Below, piece by piece: positions 1-10,049 of a DNA stretch of 64,000 bases. How positions within the stretch are numbered: the stretch's first letter is position 1; every line of letters begins with the position of its first letter. The translations under genes and the position numbers were made by a program. Source of the stretch: Streptomyces sp. TN58 (GTDB lineage Bacteria > Actinomycetota > Actinomycetes > Streptomycetales > Streptomycetaceae); contig NZ_CP018870.1 in assembly GCF_001941845.1 (NCBI RefSeq), positions 4,222,001-4,286,000 of the forward strand, read 5' to 3'. Under the pieces are notes generated by a model. That model did no database searches and was not told where the DNA came from. It saw nothing but the letters and a program-made list of their open reading frames with translations.

Positions 1-146
1 TAGGCGAAGGTCTCGATGAGGGTGACGCCCGGGTCGGAGACGTTGTGGTCGGTCCACTCGGGCGCGCGCTGCTGCACGTACCGCTTCGCCTCGTCGACGA
101 GCTGCTGGAACCGTCGGTCGTCCAGGTTGGGGGAGGGCAGGGCCAT
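1..146 (-). CDS. Baseplate J-like assembly protein of the contractile injection system (N-terminus only)
   Basis: Only the first 48 codons lie in the window; the gene runs off the left edge. The ATG (146-144) overlaps the stop of the gp25-like gene by one base (TGATG), so the two are translationally coupled. The visible N-terminus contains LDDRRFQQLVDEAKRYV and WTDHNVSDPGVTLIETF, which is the standard opening of phage/eCIS baseplate assembly proteins (gp6/J type, Afp11/Pvc11 counterpart). These proteins form the wedge ring that triggers sheath contraction. Position directly after gp25 agrees with eCIS gene order. The rest of the domain cannot be assessed here. Confidence 0.8.
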   Translation of the reverse strand, partial: MALPSPNLDDRRFQQLVDEAKRYVQQRAPEWTDHNVSDPGVTLIETFA

Positions 147-568
147 CAGTCCGCGACCATTTCCTCGGTCCCCTCCTCGGAGGGGATCGTGTAGAAGGGG
201 AAGACCAGGTTGCGCCGGTCGTTGGTGGTGCGCACCGTGTAGTGCACGTCGATGTAGAGGGTTCCCGCCTCGACGGCGTCGAAGGCGACGACGACGTCGT
301 CGACGGTGATCCTCGGCTCCCAGCGCTCCAGGGCCTCGCGGACCTGCTGGGCGACGCGGCCGGCGGTGTCGCCGTCGCCGGGGGCGAAGACGTACTCGTG
401 GATGCCGCAGCCGAAGTCGGGCCGCATGGGGCGTTCGCCGGGGGCGGTGCCGAGGACGAGGCGGATGGCCTCCTCCAGTTCGCGTTCGCGGTCGACCATG
501 GCGATCCCGCCGGTGGGTCCTACGCGCAGCGGGAACGCCCAGCCGCGGCCGATGAACCGTTCGCTCAT
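146..568 (-). CDS. gp25-like baseplate wedge protein
   Basis: 140 aa. Typical gp25/lysozyme-superfamily baseplate protein (Afp9/Pvc9 counterpart). It begins MSERFIGRGWAFPLRV, has the central RELEEAIRLVLGTAPGERPMRP stretch (in part) followed by DFGCGIHEYVF, and a C-terminal beta region. Despite the family name this is structural: it joins baseplate wedges to the sheath and initiates sheath polymerisation. The start was chosen because ATG 568-566 overlaps the upstream PAAR stop by one base, giving TGATG coupling; the longer upstream reading frame is only a GC-rich extension. Transcribed with the eCIS operon. Confidence 0.9.
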   Translation of the reverse strand: MSERFIGRGWAFPLRVGPTGGIAMVDRERELEEAIRLVLGTAPGERPMRPDFGCGIHEYVFAPGDGDTAGRVAQQVREALERWEPRITVDDVVVAFDAVEAGTLYIDVHYTVRTTNDRRNLVFPFYTIPSEEGTEEMVAD

Positions 569-885
569 CACATGCCTCCGATCAGGACGTCCATGGCGCC
601 GGTGAGGACCTGTGCGCCGCATGTGGTCTGGTCGCGGGCCCGGGCGGCGGGCAGTCCCCCGATGAGGACCGTGCCGGAGGTGAGGGCGGCCGGGTTGGGG
701 ACGATCACGTTGGCCGGGCCGAGGGCCGCGTGCGGCGGTACGACGCACACGTGCAGGCTGCCGACGACCGCGGCGGGCCGGCCGCCGATCAGCACCGTGG
801 CCACCGCCGCGGCGGCGCCGGGCGGCGGGGTGGCGAGCCGGCCACCGTGGTTGGTGGGGTCGCCGGTACGGGCTGCGGCTGGCAT
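568..885 (-). CDS. PAAR-like spike-tip protein
   Basis: 105 aa. Starts MPAAARTGDPTNHGG and contains repeated VLIGGRPAA / VLIGGLPAA units and a DVLIGGM C-terminus, the short beta repeats typical of PAAR proteins that form the sharp cone at the tip of VgrG-type spikes (Afp10/Pvc10 counterpart). One His (residue 13) and two Cys (47 and 88) could contribute to metal binding in the tip; this is inference. It lies between the spike and gp25 genes, as in other eCIS loci, with a 51-bp gap to the spike gene. No effector domain is fused to it. Confidence 0.85.
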   Translation of the reverse strand: MPAAARTGDPTNHGGRLATPPPGAAAAVATVLIGGRPAAVVGSLHVCVVPPHAALGPANVIVPNPAALTSGTVLIGGLPAARARDQTTCGAQVLTGAMDVLIGGM

Positions 886-936
886 CGGGGGCTCCTCGGG
901 GACGGCGGTCGTGGTGCGAAGGGCGGACGGGCAGGG

Positions 937-2754
937 TCAGTTGATGCGGATCAGGCGGGCCTTGAGGACGGCGAGCAGCCCGCCGTCGACGGTGACGTCG
1001 GAGGTGCCGGACACCTTCACCGACCGGCCGCCGATGCGGACCCCGGCGGTGCCGTCGATGTCGACCTGCCGGCCGGAGACCTTCACGGTGCCCTTGCGGG
1101 CGTCCAGGGTGATGCCGTCCTTGTCCAGGAGGACGGAGGTCAGCGGCCGGCCCCGGCCCGCGTACACGGTGAGCTCGATGCGGTCCCGGCGGTCGTCCAT
1201 GCGTACTTCGAGGCGCTCGTCCCCGGTCACCAGCCGCAGCCCGGAGGGGCCCGGGGCCGCCGCGTCCAGCAGTTCCACGCGGTGGCCCGAACGGGACACG
1301 ATCGAGCGGCGGTTGACCTTGCCGCTGGTCTTGTCGACGAGCGGGACGTCGTGTGGTGAGGGCTGGTCCACGCCGTTGTAGAGGCCGCCGATGACGTACG
1401 GGCTGTCGAGCAGGCCCTGTTCGAAGCCGACCAGCACCTCGTCGTTGACCTCGGGGCTGACGACACCGCCGCCGCCCTTGCCGCCCCACTGGACGGTACG
1501 TACCCAGTCGGTGGTGTAGGTGTCGTCCAGCCAGGGGAACTTCAGGCGGACGGCACCGCGTTGGGAGCCGTTCGGTTCGCGTACGTCCGTCACCACGCCG
1601 ATCGCGAGGCCCGGGATGCGCCCGCCGCGCGCGGGCACGCCGGCGCCGGCCACCAGGCCCGTCAGGGAGCGGTCCGGACTGGCGCTGACCCACACGGTGG
1701 TGCGGAAGCCGCCGTGCGGCTCCAGGACGTGCTGGACGGCGGTCGCCGTGTACCGGCCGGAGAACGCCTGCCCGACGTTGCCGAGGGCGACCGGCTTGCC
1801 GGCACGCAGCAGCGGGTTGCCCTCGGCGACCGCCTCCAGCTCGCCGAAGCCGGAGCTGATCTGCGCGGCGGCCGCCTTCGCGACCGCCGTCGTCTCGGCC
1901 TGCGTGCGGTAGGGGGTGTCGGTGACGGCCACGGCGGCCGCCCCGAACCGTGCGGCGGTCTGCGGGCCGAGGCCCGGTACCACCGTGTCGCTGACCACGG
2001 ACGGCTGCTCGGCGACGAGCGGCCGCTTCGTGGTCACGTCCCAGCCGCGTACCTGCACCTTGGAGGCGCCGTCGGCAGCCGTCAGCGCGGCCCGCAGGGC
2101 GAGCAGGTTGCGCCCGTACTCCAGGACCATCGGGTCGCGGACCGCCGACGTCGAGGGGGCGGGCGCCCCGGACGCCTGCACGGGCCGGGTGAACTGGAGC
2201 AGGCCCTTGTCGTCGACGCGTACGTGTGCGCCGCTCTCGCCGGCGAGGTACTGCAGGAAGTCCCAGTCGGAGACGTTCGCCTGGGACAGCTGCTTGTAGG
2301 TGACCGGCGCGGCCTCCACCTTCCCGACGGCGAGGCCGGCGCCGGCGGCCACCTTGCGGACGATGGCGGCGGCCGTCATGTTCCGGTAGGCCACCACCTT
2401 GCGGCCGCGCTGGAGGCGGTGCGCCTTGGAGTAGGCGCGTACGACGGTGAACGAGCCGGTGCGGTCCCGGTCGATCTCCAGAGCAGTGACCTCACCGTTG
2501 AACAGCCGCTCCCGGGACTGTCCCTTCACGGTGGCCACCGACACCCGCAGCGGGGTGCCGATGGTGACGCCGGTGGCGCGCAGGAACTCGTGGTCGGGGT
2601 CGCGGTAGGTGAGCACCGCGGTGTCGGGCAGGCCCACGTTCTCGTCGACCACGCAACTGACCAGCTGTGCCGCCCAGATCTGCGGCAGTTCGCCGGGGGC
2701 TTCCACGATGGGGTCGGCCGCGAAGGACCGCCCGCCGGGCTCGGACCCGCTCAC
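937..2754 (-). CDS. VgrG-like central spike protein
   Basis: 605 aa. N-terminal part (about 1-330) matches the gp27/phage late control protein D-like hub, including YRDPDHEFLRATGVTIGTP and the WDFLQYLAGESGAHVR stretch. The middle (about 360-470) is the OB-fold gp5 domain with VRLKFPWLDDTYTTDWVR and VNDEVLVGFEQGLLDSPYV, the diagnostic spike signature. The C-terminus is a beta-helix-like series (DGITLDARKGTVKVSGRQ). No extra C-terminal toxin is fused. The GTG start (2754-2752) overlaps the LysM gene stop as GTGA. It corresponds to Afp8/Pvc8 and would carry the PAAR tip encoded next. Confidence 0.92.
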   Translation of the reverse strand: MSGSEPGGRSFAADPIVEAPGELPQIWAAQLVSCVVDENVGLPDTAVLTYRDPDHEFLRATGVTIGTPLRVSVATVKGQSRERLFNGEVTALEIDRDRTGSFTVVRAYSKAHRLQRGRKVVAYRNMTAAAIVRKVAAGAGLAVGKVEAAPVTYKQLSQANVSDWDFLQYLAGESGAHVRVDDKGLLQFTRPVQASGAPAPSTSAVRDPMVLEYGRNLLALRAALTAADGASKVQVRGWDVTTKRPLVAEQPSVVSDTVVPGLGPQTAARFGAAAVAVTDTPYRTQAETTAVAKAAAAQISSGFGELEAVAEGNPLLRAGKPVALGNVGQAFSGRYTATAVQHVLEPHGGFRTTVWVSASPDRSLTGLVAGAGVPARGGRIPGLAIGVVTDVREPNGSQRGAVRLKFPWLDDTYTTDWVRTVQWGGKGGGGVVSPEVNDEVLVGFEQGLLDSPYVIGGLYNGVDQPSPHDVPLVDKTSGKVNRRSIVSRSGHRVELLDAAAPGPSGLRLVTGDERLEVRMDDRRDRIELTVYAGRGRPLTSVLLDKDGITLDARKGTVKVSGRQVDIDGTAGVRIGGRSVKVSGTSDVTVDGGLLAVLKARLIRIN

Positions 2755-3479
2755 CGCTGTTCCTCCTCGCCGTACTGGTCCCGTACACCCGGTACGACGA
2801 TCTCGCTGCCGGGGACCAGGGCCATCGGGTCGTCCATGCCGTTGGCCTCGGCGATGACCCGCCAGGCCGTCGCGTCGCCGTACTCGCGCCAGGCCAGCAT
2901 GGCCAGGCTGTCGCCCGCCACCACGGTGTGCGTGCTGCGGGCGGTGCGTGAGCCGGAGGTCGGGTTCTGGCCGGGCGGGTCGACGCTCGCCTCCTCGATG
3001 GACAGCGAGCAGGTGGCCCGCAGCGGCTTGCCGTCCACGTCGAAGAGCGTGTACGACACCGACAGGTTCGACAGGACCCCGTCGAAGGAGGTCGTGCGCG
3101 CGCTGCCCCACTCGAAGCGCACCCAGGGGCTCGCCGGCTTCTTGCGGCCGAGGCTGGCCGGGGTCGGCACGCACGCCTTCATCAGCTTCTCCACGGCCTG
3201 TTCCACCGAGTTGTCGTGGGTGGCGGTGGCGTCGAGGAACACCTCCAGGCTCAGCGTGCGCGGGCCGCTGCCCACGAACTCGGGCAGCGCCGACTGGCCT
3301 GCCATCCGGGACGGGGAGCGCCGCCATTCGGTGGTCTTGCCCAGTTGCAGCGTCGACGGGTTGAACTGCAGGTCGAGCCGGGCGATCGTGCCGCCCGGCT
3401 TGGCGCCGACCGAGGCCGGGGGCTCCTTGAGGGTGAGCTGGGCCCGGGCGCGGCTGGCGCGTGATGCCGAGGAGGCCAT
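2751..3479 (-). CDS. LysM-domain adaptor protein of the baseplate/tube hub
   Basis: 242 aa. The N-terminal domain is a beta-rich structural part with LQFNPSTLQLGKTTEWRR, typical of eCIS Afp7/Pvc7 and gp53-like proteins. A C-terminal LysM motif starts near residue 186 (STHTVVAGDSLAMLAWREYG) and ends with PGSEIVVPGV. In these systems the LysM protein is an adaptor between tube and spike; peptidoglycan binding need not be its role. ATG 3479-3477 is used. Downstream it overlaps the spike start as GTGA. Upstream is a 111-bp G-rich gap. Confidence 0.9.
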   Translation of the reverse strand: MASSASRASRARAQLTLKEPPASVGAKPGGTIARLDLQFNPSTLQLGKTTEWRRSPSRMAGQSALPEFVGSGPRTLSLEVFLDATATHDNSVEQAVEKLMKACVPTPASLGRKKPASPWVRFEWGSARTTSFDGVLSNLSVSYTLFDVDGKPLRATCSLSIEEASVDPPGQNPTSGSRTARSTHTVVAGDSLAMLAWREYGDATAWRVIAEANGMDDPMALVPGSEIVVPGVRDQYGEEEQR

Positions 3480-3591
3480 GCCGTGTCCTTCCTTCCGGGG
3501 CGGCGGCGAACGGTACGAGGGGAGGGGGCGGGGGAGAGGGGGCCCGGCGGTCAGGAGCCGGAGGTCGGGAGCCGGGGGTCGGGAACCGGGG

Positions 3592-4017
3592 TCAGGAGGG
3601 CAGCAGGCCCGCGTGGGCGATCTCCAGGGTCTCCACGGCCGCCGCGGAGTTGGCGGGGTCGAAGGACGGCCCCTGCCAGCGCACCGGGACGATCCCGAAG
3701 ACCTGCCAGCTGATGATCCGGCTGAGGTCGGGCCGTAGCGCCACGATCTCGCCGTCCTTCGGCTCGACCCGTCGCAGCGTCTCGTCCAGCCAGCGGCCGA
3801 TCTTCGCCGTGTCGGCGGTGACGGGCCGGGTGAGGGTGATGTTCGACCAGGTCACGCGGCCGGGCAGCTGCCACGTGAAGCCGTTGTTGCCGCCCTCGGC
3901 ATAGCTCTCCATCTCGACCTCGGCGCCCATCCCCGAACAGGTGTGGAAGGCGCCCAGGTCGTCGCCGCCGATCGCCAGCCGGAAGAACACGCTGGTCGCG
4001 AAGATGTTGTCCGTCAT
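3592..4017 (-). CDS. Inner tube protein (gp19-like), second copy
   Basis: 141 aa phage tail tube family protein. It begins MTDNIFATSVFFRLAIGGDD and contains GAEVEMESYAEGGNNGFTWQ and RVTWSNITLTRPVTADTAK, the usual tube signature. It resembles Afp5/Pvc5-type tube initiators placed next to the LysM and spike genes, whereas the copy at 7753-8193 lies next to the sheath. Two tube paralogues are normal for eCIS: one makes the long tube, one makes the layer joining tube to spike. The assignment of which is which rests only on position. The start was chosen at the MTDN codon because the upstream reading frame is low-complexity. Confidence 0.88.
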   Translation of the reverse strand: MTDNIFATSVFFRLAIGGDDLGAFHTCSGMGAEVEMESYAEGGNNGFTWQLPGRVTWSNITLTRPVTADTAKIGRWLDETLRRVEPKDGEIVALRPDLSRIISWQVFGIVPVRWQGPSFDPANSAAAVETLEIAHAGLLPS

Positions 4018-4051
4018 CGGTCCGTCGTCCGTTTCTCGTTCGTACGTGGTC

Positions 4052-7000
4052 TCAGCGGCGGCCGTCGAAGGGCCTGCCCGCGCGTTCCCGGCCGCGCCGC
4101 AGCTCGGTGCGCAGGAGGCGGGCGACCGGGTCCAGCAGACGGCGCGCCAGGTCGTCCAGGTCGAGGTCGGCGCCGCCGGACGCGGCCGCGTCGCGCGCAC
4201 CGTCCGGCCGGCCGGCCGTGGTCCCGCCGGGGTGGGCGCGGGCCGGGCCGAGCGGGCCGGAGCCGGTCCGGCCGCCACCCGTGTCCCGCTGCACCGGGGG
4301 CGGCGGGGCGGTCGGAGGCAGGGGTACGGGGACGGGTGCCTGCGGGGAGGCGGCCGGGGCCGAGGACCGGGGCCGTACGACGGGCACGGATCCGGCGACC
4401 GGAGCGGCGGGCGCCGGCTGGACCACCAGCGGGGACGTGTACGGACCGGTCACCGGCAGGGGGGTTGCGGTGGCGCGGGCCGCGGCGGCGGGCGCCGGCC
4501 GTACGGCGTGCGCGGCGTGCACGGCGTGGGCGGGACGGGGGCCGGGGCCCGGCGCGGGGGTGCGGGCGGCGGGTGCCGAGGCCCGCTGTACCGGCTGCTG
4601 CGGTGCCGCGGCGGACGCGGCGGACGCGGCGGACGGGGCGGACGGGGTGGCCCAGCGCGCCGGGACCACGGGGCGGCTCGCCGGACGGGGTGCGGCGGCG
4701 GGTGCGCTCCCCATGCCGGCCGCGTCCTGGGTGCCGAGGGTGAGAGGGCGCGCCGCCAGCAGCTGGAGGGACGCGGGCGCCCCACGGGCCGCGCCCGCCC
4801 CGGCGACGGCGCGGGCGGCGACGAGCGGGACCGGACCGGAACGCCGCGGAGAGGCGGTGGCCCGCTGCACGGGCGGCCGCGCCCCGGCAGGCCCCTTGGC
4901 GGCCGACGGCGCGGTGGGCGCGGCGGGTACGGCGGCACGCGCGGGCATCGACGGCAGGGGCGCCCCGAGTCCGCTGCGCACGCGCGGCCCGCTCGGCGGG
5001 TTCGCCGGTACGGCGGTGGGCGGGAGCTGGGTGAGGGGTTCGCCGAGGGGCGCGCGGGTGCGCATCCGCTGGGCGGGCGCCGCTGCTGCCGGGGCGCTGC
5101 TCGGGGCGGGGTCCGCCGGGCGTTGGGCGGTGGGCAGGGCGGCCGGGGCCGGTGTCGCCGCCGGGGCGGGAGTCACCGGTGCGGCGGTGGGAGGGAGTTG
5201 GGTGAGGGGTTCGCCGAGGGGTGCGCGGGTGCGCATCCGCTGGGCGGCTGCCGGTGCCGGCGGGGTTTCGGTGTGCGGCGCGGGGGTGCGCTGTGCCGGC
5301 GACCCCGGAGTCGGCGCGGTGGCCGCGGGTTCCGTGTGCCGCTGCACGTGCGGCAGGGCCGGGGCCGGGGCGGGAGTCACCGGTGCGGCGGTGGGAGGGA
5401 GTTGGGTGAGGGGTTCGCCGAGGGGTGCGCGGGTGCGCATCCGCTGGGCGGCTGCCGGTGCCGGCGGGGTTTCGGTGTGCGGCGCGGGGGTGCGCTGTGC
5501 CGGGGACCCCGGAGTGGGCGCGGTGGCCGCGGGTTCCGTGTGCCGCTGCACCTGCGGCAGGGCCGGCGCCGGGGTGGCCGCCGGGGCGCTCGCGGTGGGG
5601 TCCGCCTGGCGCTGCACGGTCGGCAGGGCCGGGGCCGGGGTGGCCGCGGTGGGGGTCGGCGGAGTGACTGCCGACGGGGTGCGGTCGTGCGGCGTGGGCG
5701 GAGCTTCGCCGAGGGGAGCGCGGGTCCGCATCCGCTGCGCGGGCGGCTCGGCAGGAGCCGGGCTCGGCGGCGCGGTGAGCGGCGAGCCGGTGCGCTGGAG
5801 CGGCGCGTCCGCGGCGGCCGGGGCCGCCCCTGAGGGTTCCGCCTGCCGCTGCACCGTGGGCATGGCCGGTGCCGGAGGCGTCGCGACAGGGCTCGACGGC
5901 GGTTCGGCGGGCGGGAGTTCGGGCAGCGGGCTGCCGAGCGGGGCCCGGGTCCGGGCGCGCTGCACGGACGCGTCCGGGAGGACGGTGTCAGGGGCGGCGC
6001 TGGGGGCGGTGCCCGGCGTGGCGGAGGGGCGTACGGCGGGCACGTGGCGCCGGGGCGCGGCGGGGACCCGCGCGGTGGTGAGTGTCCGGCCGACCGGGCG
6101 CGGCCGGACCGTCGTGGCCGCGCCCTCGCCCGTACGCCCGGCCTGTGCCTGCGTACGGGCGGCAGTGCGCTGGACCGGTGCGCCGGCCGGGCCCTCGGCG
6201 GATGCCCCGGGGACCACCGCGATACGGCGGACCACGGGGAAGGACGCGGGCGTGGGCGCGGTGCGGCCGGTCTGGGCAGAGGGGGCTGTGGCCCGCTGTA
6301 CGGCGGGTGCGGACGCCCCGAGCGCGGCCGCGGAGCGGGTGGCCGCGAGGTCCCGCGTACCGGACGCTGCCGACGGCCGACCCGGCGCCGCGGCGCCGCG
6401 AGCCACGGACGCGGCGGTGCCGGATGTGGACGGGGTCTCCGGATCCGGCGACGTTACGGGCCGGCCCGGGCGTGACGCGGGCGGGCCGGCGTCGGGGCGG
6501 GCGACGGCGCGCGAGACGACGGGACCCGGTGCGCCGCTGTTCGCGTCGTGGCCCGCGGCCGGGGTCGGCCGTACGGCGTCCGGGGCGGACGCCGGCGGGC
6601 TCGGCGAGGCCGCGCCGGGGCGCGTACGGCGCGAGATGTGCGGCGGGTGCTGGGCGTGCCGCGTGTCGCGTGCCGGTGCCGGCCCGTGCCCGGCCCCGGG
6701 CTCCGGTTCCGCGCCGGGCGCGGTGGGCAGCGCCCGCAGCAGCAGCGGGCCGCCGCCGCTGTGGGTGGGGCGGGCGGTGGCGGGGCCGGCGACCCCGCGG
6801 ACGAGACCGGCCGGGGCGGACGGCAGCAGGCCGTGGCCGAGCCCGGTGTCGAACGACGGGTCGCGCCACGCGGCCAGGCCGGATCGGAAGGCGAGCCCGT
6901 CGCTGACGCCGGCGGCCGACCGCGAGACGGTCAGCGCGGGTGGCGCGGTCATCCGCCAGCCGCCGTCCCAGTCACCGGGTACGGCGGCCGGCACACCGGC

Positions 7001-7099
7001 GCCGGCGGCCCCGCCGGCGTCCGGGGCCGTCACCGCGGCCGCCGACGCCCCGGGGTCCGGCACGGCGGCGCGCCGGCGCAGCCTGTCCCGCCATGCCAT
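4052..7099 (-). CDS. 1015-aa Pro/Ala-rich repeat protein of the eCIS operon
   Basis: Function not recognised. Almost the whole length is Pro/Ala/Thr-rich and probably disordered. It is punctuated by QR motifs (VQRQ, VQRA, VQRHTEP) and by a recurrent unit of the form RMRTRAPLGEPLTQLPP that occurs at least four times, with weaker variants such as ARTRAPLGSPLPELPP. Two ordered ends are visible: a short N-terminus (MAWRDRLRRRAAVPD) and a helical C-terminus with DLDDLARRLLDPVARLLRTE. QR-rich disordered proteins are common in eCIS loci and have been discussed as effector or scaffold related; that is only a hint here. The reading frame is open for 3 kb between the DUF6760-like gene and the tube gene on the same strand, which supports it as real. 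It contains a near-exact 204-bp tandem duplication (5161-5568). Confidence 0.75.
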   Translation of the reverse strand: MAWRDRLRRRAAVPDPGASAAAVTAPDAGGAAGAGVPAAVPGDWDGGWRMTAPPALTVSRSAAGVSDGLAFRSGLAAWRDPSFDTGLGHGLLPSAPAGLVRGVAGPATARPTHSGGGPLLLRALPTAPGAEPEPGAGHGPAPARDTRHAQHPPHISRRTRPGAASPSPPASAPDAVRPTPAAGHDANSGAPGPVVSRAVARPDAGPPASRPGRPVTSPDPETPSTSGTAASVARGAAAPGRPSAASGTRDLAATRSAAALGASAPAVQRATAPSAQTGRTAPTPASFPVVRRIAVVPGASAEGPAGAPVQRTAARTQAQAGRTGEGAATTVRPRPVGRTLTTARVPAAPRRHVPAVRPSATPGTAPSAAPDTVLPDASVQRARTRAPLGSPLPELPPAEPPSSPVATPPAPAMPTVQRQAEPSGAAPAAADAPLQRTGSPLTAPPSPAPAEPPAQRMRTRAPLGEAPPTPHDRTPSAVTPPTPTAATPAPALPTVQRQADPTASAPAATPAPALPQVQRHTEPAATAPTPGSPAQRTPAPHTETPPAPAAAQRMRTRAPLGEPLTQLPPTAAPVTPAPAPALPHVQRHTEPAATAPTPGSPAQRTPAPHTETPPAPAAAQRMRTRAPLGEPLTQLPPTAAPVTPAPAATPAPAALPTAQRPADPAPSSAPAAAAPAQRMRTRAPLGEPLTQLPPTAVPANPPSGPRVRSGLGAPLPSMPARAAVPAAPTAPSAAKGPAGARPPVQRATASPRRSGPVPLVAARAVAGAGAARGAPASLQLLAARPLTLGTQDAAGMGSAPAAAPRPASRPVVPARWATPSAPSAASAASAAAPQQPVQRASAPAARTPAPGPGPRPAHAVHAAHAVRPAPAAAARATATPLPVTGPYTSPLVVQPAPAAPVAGSVPVVRPRSSAPAASPQAPVPVPLPPTAPPPPVQRDTGGGRTGSGPLGPARAHPGGTTAGRPDGARDAAASGGADLDLDDLARRLLDPVARLLRTELRRGRERAGRPFDGRR
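5161..5568. repeat. Two-copy 204-bp tandem repeat inside the eCIS repeat-protein gene
   Basis: Copy 1 spans about 5161-5364 and copy 2 about 5365-5568. By eye they differ at only a few positions (such as gcgacc/gggacc and agtcgg/agtggg). Each copy encodes 68 residues holding one VQRHTEPAATAP block and one QRMRTRAPLG block, so the duplication adds exactly one repeat pair without a frameshift. Near-identity suggests a recent event. Confidence 0.9.
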
Positions 7100-7103
7100 C
7101 TGC

Positions 7104-7262
7104 TCAACCGCCTTCGTTCACACGGGTGTTGATACGAGCTATCTCGGTGACCCAGTCCTGCCGCTCGCCGTGGGTCAGGTCGAGGATCTCGTCGCGCCGC
7201 CAGTGGAAGTGGTAGGCGATGTACGCGATCTCCTCCCGGAGCCGGGGGAGCGCGTACGTCAC
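7104..7262 (-). CDS. Small eCIS protein, DUF6760-like (52 aa)
   Basis: Too short for many gene callers. The GTG start (7262-7260) overlaps the stop of the CPxC gene as GTGA, and the TGA lies five bases before the ATG of the 1015-aa gene. The 52-aa product carries REEIAYIAYHFHWRRDEIL and LTHGERQDWVTEIARINTR, a compact helical pattern seen in small DUF6760 proteins of phage-tail-like clusters. Small proteins at this position (Afp6/Pvc6-like) are usual in eCIS loci. The exact structural role is unknown. Confidence 0.8.
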   Translation of the reverse strand: MTYALPRLREEIAYIAYHFHWRRDEILDLTHGERQDWVTEIARINTRVNEGG

Positions 7263-7756
7263 GATTCCCCCAGGCGCCCACCGGAGAGGTCGACCTCGAA
7301 GCCGCCGTCGCAGTGCGGGCAGGTGACCGCCGCGCGGGTGTGGCCCTCGCTGTTGACCCGCCGGTAGAAGTCCTGGAGGAACGCCACGTCGGTCGCGTAC
7401 ATCCGCTCGACGATCCCGGCGTGCACGTCGGTGACGGTGCCGAGCCGGGTGATCACCTGGCTCAGCAGCACCACGCTCAGGTACGCCGGGTTCTCCTTGA
7501 CCCGCAGGTCGATCTGCGGGCGGAGCTCGTCGCGCGCGGTGGCCAGGCGCATCGCGCCGTGCCGGTGCACCGTGCCCGCGTCGTCCACGTAGCCGCGCGG
7601 CAGCTCGAACTCGAACTCCGTGCGCAGCCCGTGGTCCTCACGGGGGGCCGGAGCGGCGGCGGCCGGGGGAACCGCCGCCTGCTCCGGGGTCTGGGCGGGC
7701 GCCGTGACCTGGAGGATCTCCTCCAGGCTGCCCGCGGTCACGGTACGGCGCCTCAT
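7259..7756 (-). CDS. eCIS tail-assembly-type protein with CPxC motif
   Basis: 165 aa. After an Ala/Pro-rich N-terminus (about 20-40), an ordered domain begins at FEFELPRGYVDDAGTVHRHG and ends with a single CPHC motif (TCPHCDGGFEVDLSGG). Proteins of this kind sit beside the tube gene in eCIS and T4-like phage-tail clusters and are often called T4-like zinc-binding or tail-assembly proteins. Only one CxxC pair is present, so a complete zinc site would need other ligands or a partner. ATG 7756-7754 overlaps the tube stop as ATGA, giving coupling. Confidence 0.75.
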   Translation of the reverse strand: MRRRTVTAGSLEEILQVTAPAQTPEQAAVPPAAAAPAPREDHGLRTEFEFELPRGYVDDAGTVHRHGAMRLATARDELRPQIDLRVKENPAYLSVVLLSQVITRLGTVTDVHAGIVERMYATDVAFLQDFYRRVNSEGHTRAAVTCPHCDGGFEVDLSGGRLGES

Positions 7757-8193
7757 TCGACGATGATCTCCTCGAACACGATGGTCACGGACTCGGTGGC
7801 CGCGGCGGACTCGCCGGCCTTGAGGGAGGGGCCCTCCCACTTGGAGGCCCAGCCCTGCATCAGCTGGATGCGGCGGATGGTCGCGCCCGTGGAGTCCTTG
7901 ATCTCGATCGTGAGGTTCTGCCGTGCGGTGTCGACGGCGCCGTTGTTGAGGGTTTCCTTGATCCACTTGGTGAACTCGCTGCTCTTGTCGAGTCCCCGGG
8001 TGATCGTGACCTCGCCCGCCTGGCGTGCGCCGGGCTGCTTGCGGATGATCTGCTTGCCCTCCGCGCTGACCTGGCGGACCTCGACGACCTCTTCCTCGAC
8101 GGTCAGGCCGCTGATCTCCTGGATCGACTCGACCAGGTAGCCGCCGAGCTGCACGCCGAAGATATGGGTGGAAAGAGCATCGCCCTCTGCCAT
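7753..8193 (-). CDS. Inner tube protein (gp19-like), sheath-proximal copy
   Basis: 146 aa tail tube family protein. It begins MAEGDALSTHIFGVQLGGYL and has VEVRQVSAEGKQIIRKQPGA, LNNGAVDTARQNLTIEIKD and a terminal TESVTIVFEEIIVE strand, the standard hexameric tube fold. Located 85 bp downstream of the sheath gene, it is the likely main tube subunit (Afp1/Pvc1 counterpart). It would stack inside the sheath and carry or expel cargo. Its stop overlaps the next gene. Confidence 0.92.
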   Translation of the reverse strand: MAEGDALSTHIFGVQLGGYLVESIQEISGLTVEEEVVEVRQVSAEGKQIIRKQPGARQAGEVTITRGLDKSSEFTKWIKETLNNGAVDTARQNLTIEIKDSTGATIRRIQLMQGWASKWEGPSLKAGESAAATESVTIVFEEIIVE

Positions 8194-8278
8194 GACTGTT
8201 CTTCACCTTTCCTTGCTGCTGCGCTGCTTCTGGTCCGGCCGGCGCCGGCGCCCGTGCCCGTCTCCGTGTCCCGGACGG

Positions 8279-9844
<1,566 letters not shown>

Positions 9845-10049
9845 GCTCGCTCCTTCGTCACGGCTGACAATCAGGTCCGGTCACAGCCTCGTGCGCGGGC
9901 GACGCCGCCGGCAGGGGCGTGCGGACCTGGTCAGGGGCAAGTGCGCTGCCCTCGTGGTCGTTCCGGCCGGGCCGGCCAGGCAGCGCCCCCACCCCCCGCG
10001 CACCCCGTCCGATGGCCGCCGGCACGCCCCGGCATGCCCCGGGCGGGGC

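Noticed and set aside
146..568. gp25-like protein as an active lysozyme
   Set aside because: The family name is historical; gp25-type eCIS proteins are structural wedge components and no catalytic set is evident.
2751..3479. LysM protein as a peptidoglycan hydrolase
   Set aside because: No catalytic domain; its order and N-terminal domain identify a structural adaptor of the injection system.
242..7367. Long plus-strand open frames opposite the eCIS genes
   Set aside because: They mirror the third-codon GC bias of the minus-strand genes, are Arg/Gly/Ala-rich, lack domains and ribosome sites, while the opposite frames encode recognisable eCIS proteins with coupled starts.
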